Source: Histoplasma ohiense
Lineage: Eukaryota > Ascomycota > Eurotiomycetes > Onygenales > Ajellomycetaceae
DNA: 64,000 nucleotides
Reading direction: 5' to 3'
Assembly (NCBI GenBank): GCA_017607445.1
Contig: JAEVHH010000005.1
Coordinates: 3,849,001-3,913,000, forward strand
Under the pieces are notes generated by a model. The model saw only the letters and a program-made list of their open reading frames with translations, had not been told where the DNA came from and searched no databases. Positions 58,969 to 64,000 of this stretch are shown one piece after another. The stretch's first letter is position 1; every line of letters begins with the position of its first letter. A program made the translations under genes and the position numbers.

Positions 58969-61302
58969 TTACCATAGATTCAATTTCTTGAGGATATCAT
59001 TGCGGTGAAAATACGAGCGATTACGTTTGCCGAAGATGTCTGTATTTTTTATACACATCAATTTTTTGTCGGTTAGCCATGGGTTGCTTTCTCGCCCAGT
59101 CATAGTAATCTCGCCATAGACAGTTTCGCAAAGTAAAACGCCAGGGGACGTTTGAATGTGTTATGAAGCAAGTGTGGGAGAGACGAAGCGGACTCACACA
59201 TGGGTATACTCAGCAGACACACGCCGACCTGAATACTGGCGATGGTTGTAAAGACATGTTTCGGCTTGGAGAGCACGAGCCAATCGTAGGCGAAGTATGT
59301 CAGGAGGAAGCTGAACATGTTCTTGAAGACGAGGAGGCAGGTGAAGGCTTCGACGGCGATTTGGCCTGGAGGTGCGTAAATGTCAACATGCCGTTGGGGA
59401 AGGAATGGGGCAATGTTATTGATGTATGAAAAGAATAAAAGAATACATACGATGCGCATCAACAACATACAACGCACTCGCCACCGCGCCCATAACCATG
59501 CCAACAATGACAAACCCAAAAAACACATCGGGCACCACGTATCCAAACCGGCCCACGTTCTCCGTCGTAATCCCAAACCCATACAGCCCCATGGCGCTAA
59601 AAATCAGTTGGAACAGCACCAGCACAATCCGGAACTCGGGCTCGTAGATGCCTCTGTTCAGCTTTATCAGGAGCTTCGCGGTGTAATCGGACAAGAGGCC
59701 TGAGAGGAAGAGGCCGGCAATGGACCCGATGAAGGCGCCTGTGTACAGGTAGCCTACTTGGACCTCGCTGAACCAGAGCGGCGGGACGCTAAATATTACG
59801 GCGAGAACGACGCCAATGAAGACGGTCCAGCCGATTAGGACGCCCTGGGTTAGGCAGGCCTGGGGATGTTCAGTCTGAGAGCAGTTGGTGGATAGGTAGG
59901 GTTGAGGGGATCTTCTTACCCATAAAATACCCGGATGTAGGAATAATGGCAGCGGGCGGAGGAATAATTTCCAGTAACTCTCGTCCGTCTTGCGTCCGTT
60001 GAAGAGTTTCAGGGTTTGCCAATATGTCGCTTTTGGGGGGATGATATCGTGTGTATCGTGTGTATCATGTGTAGCTCCCTCGGTACCACCATGGTCGTTG
60101 CGATCCTCTACGTTCGTTTCCACTTCCGCCGCTTCCTTCTTTGCCTCCTCCTCACGAGACTTTTGCGATGATGAGCTCTTGTTCTCCGTCTCCGATTCAA
60201 GAGGCTGGGTTGTAGTGGTATTAGCAGGATTATGAAAGCCATCTCCACGGCCATATTCCCCTTCGATATCCGTGTTGAGATGAGCCGCCCTCCTGAAAGC
60301 GGTTTCAGGGACGCAGAATATGACCAATGGTAGACAAACACCGGAGAAGATGGCGAGGAAGTTAAATGTCCATTCCCAGCCCATAGAGGCGGTGAGCTTG
60401 CCGACGATGACGGGGGTTAAGAAGCTGCCACCAAAGAGGGCGACGTTGGACAATGCCATTCGTTTCCCGCGTTCCTAAACGATTATTTTGTTGTTAGGAT
60501 TGAGGAAATCTTAAGGGAAAAAACAAAACAAAACAAAAGTATCAGAATGGCATACGTGAACAAAAAACAAATCCCCGACACTCGCATTGACCAACGCTTC
60601 AAACGGCGCCAGGCCCACGCCCTGAAAAACCCTTGCAGCCAGCAGGCTGCCATAACTCCCTGAACTTGCGCCGCCCCAAGCGGAGCTGATGATCATCACG
60701 ACACAGCCGAGGATATATAGATGGCGTTTGCCCCAGACGCGGGCGGAGGGGACGAAGAGCAGGCCGGCCACCCCGACGCCGCAGAGGTGGTAGCCGGTGA
60801 GCAGGGCAGCGTCTGTGAAGGAGACTTCGTAGTGGAAGGCTAGGGTTGCGGTGTTTGCGGCGAGGAGAGGGCTTGTTGTCGCGCAGAGGAGACTGACGAA
60901 GGAGAGGATGGCGAGGATTGCGTCGCGCTTCCACAGGGGCCAGTTCTGGACAGAAATTAGTAAACATATATATATATATATATATATATATCTATACATA
61001 GATGATTGACAGTGCAATGGATGTATATATAGAGAGGGAGAGAGAATTGGGGGATTACCAAAGGATCGTTGGGGTCATTGCTTGGCTGCGGGACGAGGAT
61101 GACCGGGGTAGGCCCGGAGTGGTCATATTTGAGGTGCAGGGAGGGGGCGAGTTGTTCGACGGTGCTAGAGTCGTCCTCGAGGATGAAGGTGGTGCCTGCA
61201 CAGTCGGAATTAGATATGGGATCTGGGTAGAGACAGAGAGCATCGAGCGAACGTACCAGGAACGTGGTCGAGGCGGGAGTCTTCGAGAATCCCCAGACCC
61301 AT
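58969..61302 (-). CDS. MFS transporter (HOL1/polyamine-drug H+ antiporter-like)
   Basis: Seven exons on the minus strand (61,257-61,302; 61,059-61,195; 60,556-60,945; 59,920-60,474; 59,451-59,859; 59,198-59,365; 58,969-59,039) give 591 aa with consistent phases. The N-terminal 60 aa are hydrophilic with Pro-Asn-Asp-Pro-Leu-Asn-Trp-Pro before TM1. The first six-span half has Leu-Thr-Gly-Tyr-His, Gly-Lys-Arg-His-Leu-Tyr and Arg-Val-Phe-Gln-Gly-Val-Gly-Leu-Ala-Pro-Phe-Glu, as in fungal DHA1-like carriers. A large cytosolic loop of about 110 aa, rich in Glu/Lys/Thr, separates the halves, and the second half follows. The protein is a plasma-membrane or vacuolar transporter; the substrate cannot be told. 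Confidence 0.88.
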
Positions 61303-62575
61303 GGTTGCGGTGGTGCTAAGTAGTTGGATTGTGCTCTGCAATTCAGTATCCAGGAACCAGATAACTGGGAACCTAGCCGTCCCACCGGATAGTTCCTCTG
61401 ATTAACTGATTGAAAGCTAGATGGACGCAGCCGCTAGAGTTAGAAGAGACGTAGATGCAGATATGGAGAAGGGAGGAGGAGGAGGAGGAGGGATGTCAAC
61501 ACAGGGAAAACAGGGGATGACGCACGCAGCAGAGGCAACCATCTATAGAGATTCACATTTACATTGCCAATTGGCGCAGACAAAGAGGAGATGACGATCA
61601 CTGACACTGCGGGCCAACAGCTTCATCGGGGGCGGTGGACGCACAGCGGATCCTGCCCGGTGAAGCGCGAAGAATTGAGGAATGGAAGATCGATGGAGGA
61701 TCGATGGAGGCTCGAGGTGAATGACAGCGATGTAATGTACGATACGATACGATACGATACGATACGATACAGAAAGATGAGTAACAGGCCGGTGTAACCT
61801 AAGTTTTGGGGCTTGACGCCTAAAGCCAGGCAGGCCAGTTAGGGAGCAGCCCCCTGGAACTCCGGGCGCCAGGGTGGGGGCTGGTATTGAATCCAGTGAT
61901 ACATCCATACAGCCTGCGTCAACATTCAGCCACCAATCTGATCTGCAGCGGAGGAATCAATGAATCAATCAATGAATGAATGAATGAATGAATGCCTTTG
62001 AGATTCGAGATCTTGGCTTGCCAGGTCACCACGGTGGCACCAGAATAGCCACATTTGCCATGCCGTGTTTGAAGACCTGAATATGTAGGGCATTCATTGC
62101 CCAGACCTTGACTCAAGCTCCCAAGTTAGTTCTTTGCTTGTCATCGTCATAGTGTATTTTTCAGCCCATCCTCAGATAGTTATAGTCCGTCTGCTAATCC
62201 ACTGCTGGTGCCGCCTCTGGTCGGAGTTTATCGACGTTAGACTTCTCCCTAACCTTCCGTCTTCAGTTCGATTGGCCAGCTCTCATCAAGTCAACGCCAG
62301 ATGCCAGATCCCCCTGGGTCCGGCTGATGGTCGCTGTGGTGCGAGGTAGCTTGGCCCTAACCCAATTGAATGCAACTCCAGGAAATACTTAATGCGCCCG
62401 GATTCCCTCTTCACGCGTCTTCTTCCTCCCTCTAGTTACCCTGCATGACGACGACAACTTCCTGCATCAGGCCCCAACTCTTCCCCATCCACGCTCGCTC
62501 CATTGTCTAGCTAGTTCTTAATATCATCGTCAAATCCGCCCGCTCACTCTCTTCTACGGAGTACCATCCCTCACA
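61303..62575. other. Intergenic between divergent MFS and CFEM genes
   Basis: Contains six perfect GATAC units (61,741-61,770), (AATGA)-type repeats at about 61,960-61,995 and a GGA run at 61,470-61,490. Upstream of the CFEM gene, CT-rich sequence (62,400-62,575) looks like a promoter and leader. Confidence 0.5.
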
Positions 62576-63344
62576 ATGCGTCTCGCTATCTCCGCCGCCG
62601 TTGCCACGTCCCTCGTCGCCCTTGTCGCTGGTCAGATTGCTGATCTGCCGGAATGTGCTGTGCGTCTTAGCCATCCGTGATAACATTGATATTATAAGAT
62701 ATATAGATATATATAGATATAGTTTTTATGCATGGTACTGTACATTAACAACTAATTTAAAAAATCCAGAGAAATTGCGCATTCCCCGCCATGCCCCCCG
62801 AGTGCGGCGTTAATCCCAAATGCATCTGCTCTGCCAAATCCTTCATCGATGCCATGACCTGCTGCGTCGCCAAGTCCTGCAACCCAGATGAGCAGCAGAG
62901 TATGTCACTCTTCCCCCCCTCCCTCTAGTACAAGCAAAAGAATCGAAACGCAGAAGAAAGGGAAAAAAAAAAAAGAAAAATGAGGAAGGAAATAAAAACA
63001 AAATTAACATCCCAATAGAATCAAGCGCCATCGCCAAGAAAGTCTGCGGCGCCGCTGGCATCAACGACCTCCCTGAATCCGCCTCCTGCAACTCCGCCTC
63101 CGCCAGCCCGACCGCCACGGCATCAAACACTGGCACGTTCACCGGCACTGCTATCATCGATCCGACCGGCGCAACTGCGTCCGCATCCCAGAAGGCGCCC
63201 ACCCGCTCCACGACCCAGTCGTCGTCGCCCAGCACGACTGGAGCTACCGCTTCCCAGACTCCTGGTGCAGGCAGTCGGGCGGGGGTTGCGGCCAGTCTGG
63301 GGGTAGGGGCTGTGTTGTTTATGGGGTTTGTGGGGGTGATGTAG
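62576..63344 (+). CDS. GPI-type CFEM-domain cell-surface protein
   Basis: Three exons (62,576-62,659; 62,770-62,899; 63,019-63,344) give 179 aa. Residues 1-19 are a clear secretory signal ending Val-Ala-Gly. The CFEM domain follows, about residues 24-92, with the spaced cysteines (Pro-Glu-Cys, Asn-Cys, Glu-Cys, Lys-Cys-Ile-Cys, Thr-Cys-Cys, Ser-Cys, Val-Cys). A Ser/Thr/Ala-rich linker (about 95-155) is a likely O-glycosylated spacer, and a hydrophobic C-terminus without charged residues fits a GPI-anchor signal. CFEM proteins sit in the wall or membrane; some bind haem through an Asp, and others act in surface sensing. Exons 1 and 2 split the domain after the first cysteine. Confidence 0.92.
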
Positions 63345-64000
63345 GACGGTTTATCTGGTAAAGGTGGTGGGGGGTTGCGTGGGTACGCGGGTTGGTGCGC
63401 TTGTGTGGTAACTGTGTGGTTGTGCTTTACGTATAAGAATTTATATATATAAATCTGTGACTTCACGGCGTGGTGTGTTTGGTGCAGGTTGCAAGTTTGT
63501 GCTTACCGAATGGAAGATTTGAAAATTGACATGGCCTATGTATTGAAATTGATCTAGAGCTACAGCTACCCAACTACACTCATTAATTAATTATAACTGA
63601 TCTCAGGCAGGCAGCTAAACATTCTCAATTTCTTTTCTTTCTTCTCTCTCTCTTAGTTCGAAAAGATCTAGAATGATCAAGATCAAAGTTTAACTATGGT
63701 TTGCATCCGCGTGGAACTGCCTTGTCCGTTACCATGGATAGCACTTACAGGTCCCACTTAACTTTCAAATACCGTATATCTATATAACCTTTATCTATCC
63801 CTGTGAGCCGATTTGATGCATCTGCATCTGCAGCTGTATGTATAAGTTTAAACATCTTTCAGCGAAAGACCGTTGCCTCAGAGAGCCTCTTCATAGAAAA
63901 ACCCCGGCAGTACAATACAATACAGTACAATATAGTACACAAGGGAGGAAGGGGTAAGGTACTGTCTGCCGGGCTACAATACCTAGGTACAAGTTAGTAA
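63345..64000. other. 3' flank of the CFEM gene, no gene seen
   Basis: The first 130 bases are probably 3' UTR. The rest shows a CTCTCTCTC tract near 63,640-63,655 and repeated TACAATACAATACAG units near 63,910-63,940. No coding region is supported. Confidence 0.45.

Overview
The window is nuclear DNA of a filamentous ascomycete. Short spliced introns with GT..AG ends, a 14-3-3 gene, a SERCA-type calcium pump, Snu13, a CFEM cell-wall protein and fungal MFS families all point to Eurotiomycetes (Eurotiales or Onygenales); the species is not identified. The sequence has two compartments. Positions 1 to about 27,000 are an AT-rich, CpG-depleted block of transposons with no host gene. From about 27,100 to the end the DNA has ordinary base composition and carries host genes.

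The left block is a set of nested insertions, resolved here by terminal repeats and target-site duplications (TSDs). A copia element (23,399-26,830) appears to be interrupted by a Ty3/gypsy element whose 3' part is at 1-214 plus 22,507-23,398. That element is interrupted by chromovirus A (215-22,506, 271-bp LTRs). A is interrupted by chromovirus B (2,948-18,821, 266-bp LTRs, TSD ATTGG/ATTGA). B is interrupted in its protease active-site codons by a minus-strand non-LTR retrotransposon C (4,582-13,127, identical 14-bp TSDs). C is interrupted by a GC-rich SINE-like element D (7,909-9,172, identical 14-bp TSDs). The older layers have lost nearly all CpG. Many in-frame stops are TGA where arginine is expected (CGA to TGA), and the paired LTRs differ by mirror TG/CA changes, which marks decay of CG sites rather than the classical CA to TA form of RIP.

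The gene-bearing part holds a decayed trypsin-like protease gene (27.7-29.7 kb); a 14-3-3 gene with an 8-nt microexon (30.8-32.4 kb); a SERCA Ca2+-ATPase (35.1-38.6 kb); Snu13 (40.3-40.9 kb, minus); a divergent pair discussed below (42.4-49.5 kb); an UNC93-like membrane protein (51.1-52.7 kb); an F-box-like protein (53.3-54.7 kb); an unrecognised fungal protein (56.6-57.6 kb); an MFS transporter (59.0-61.3 kb, minus); and a GPI-type CFEM protein (62.6-63.3 kb).

The most unusual feature is the divergent pair. The minus-strand gene (42,364-44,303) encodes 622 aa with a segment like the pretoxin-TG domain of bacterial polymorphic toxins, followed by a D-x17-ExK signature of a PD-(D/E)XK nuclease. 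The plus-strand gene (44,993-49,468) has 12 inferred exons and encodes about 1,189 aa, with a CBM5/12-type chitin-binding module and long blocks that I recall from large bacterial proteins. Both carry spliceosomal introns, so they are resident fungal genes. I infer that they may be a domesticated, bacterial-derived effector module; no function is shown by the sequence alone.
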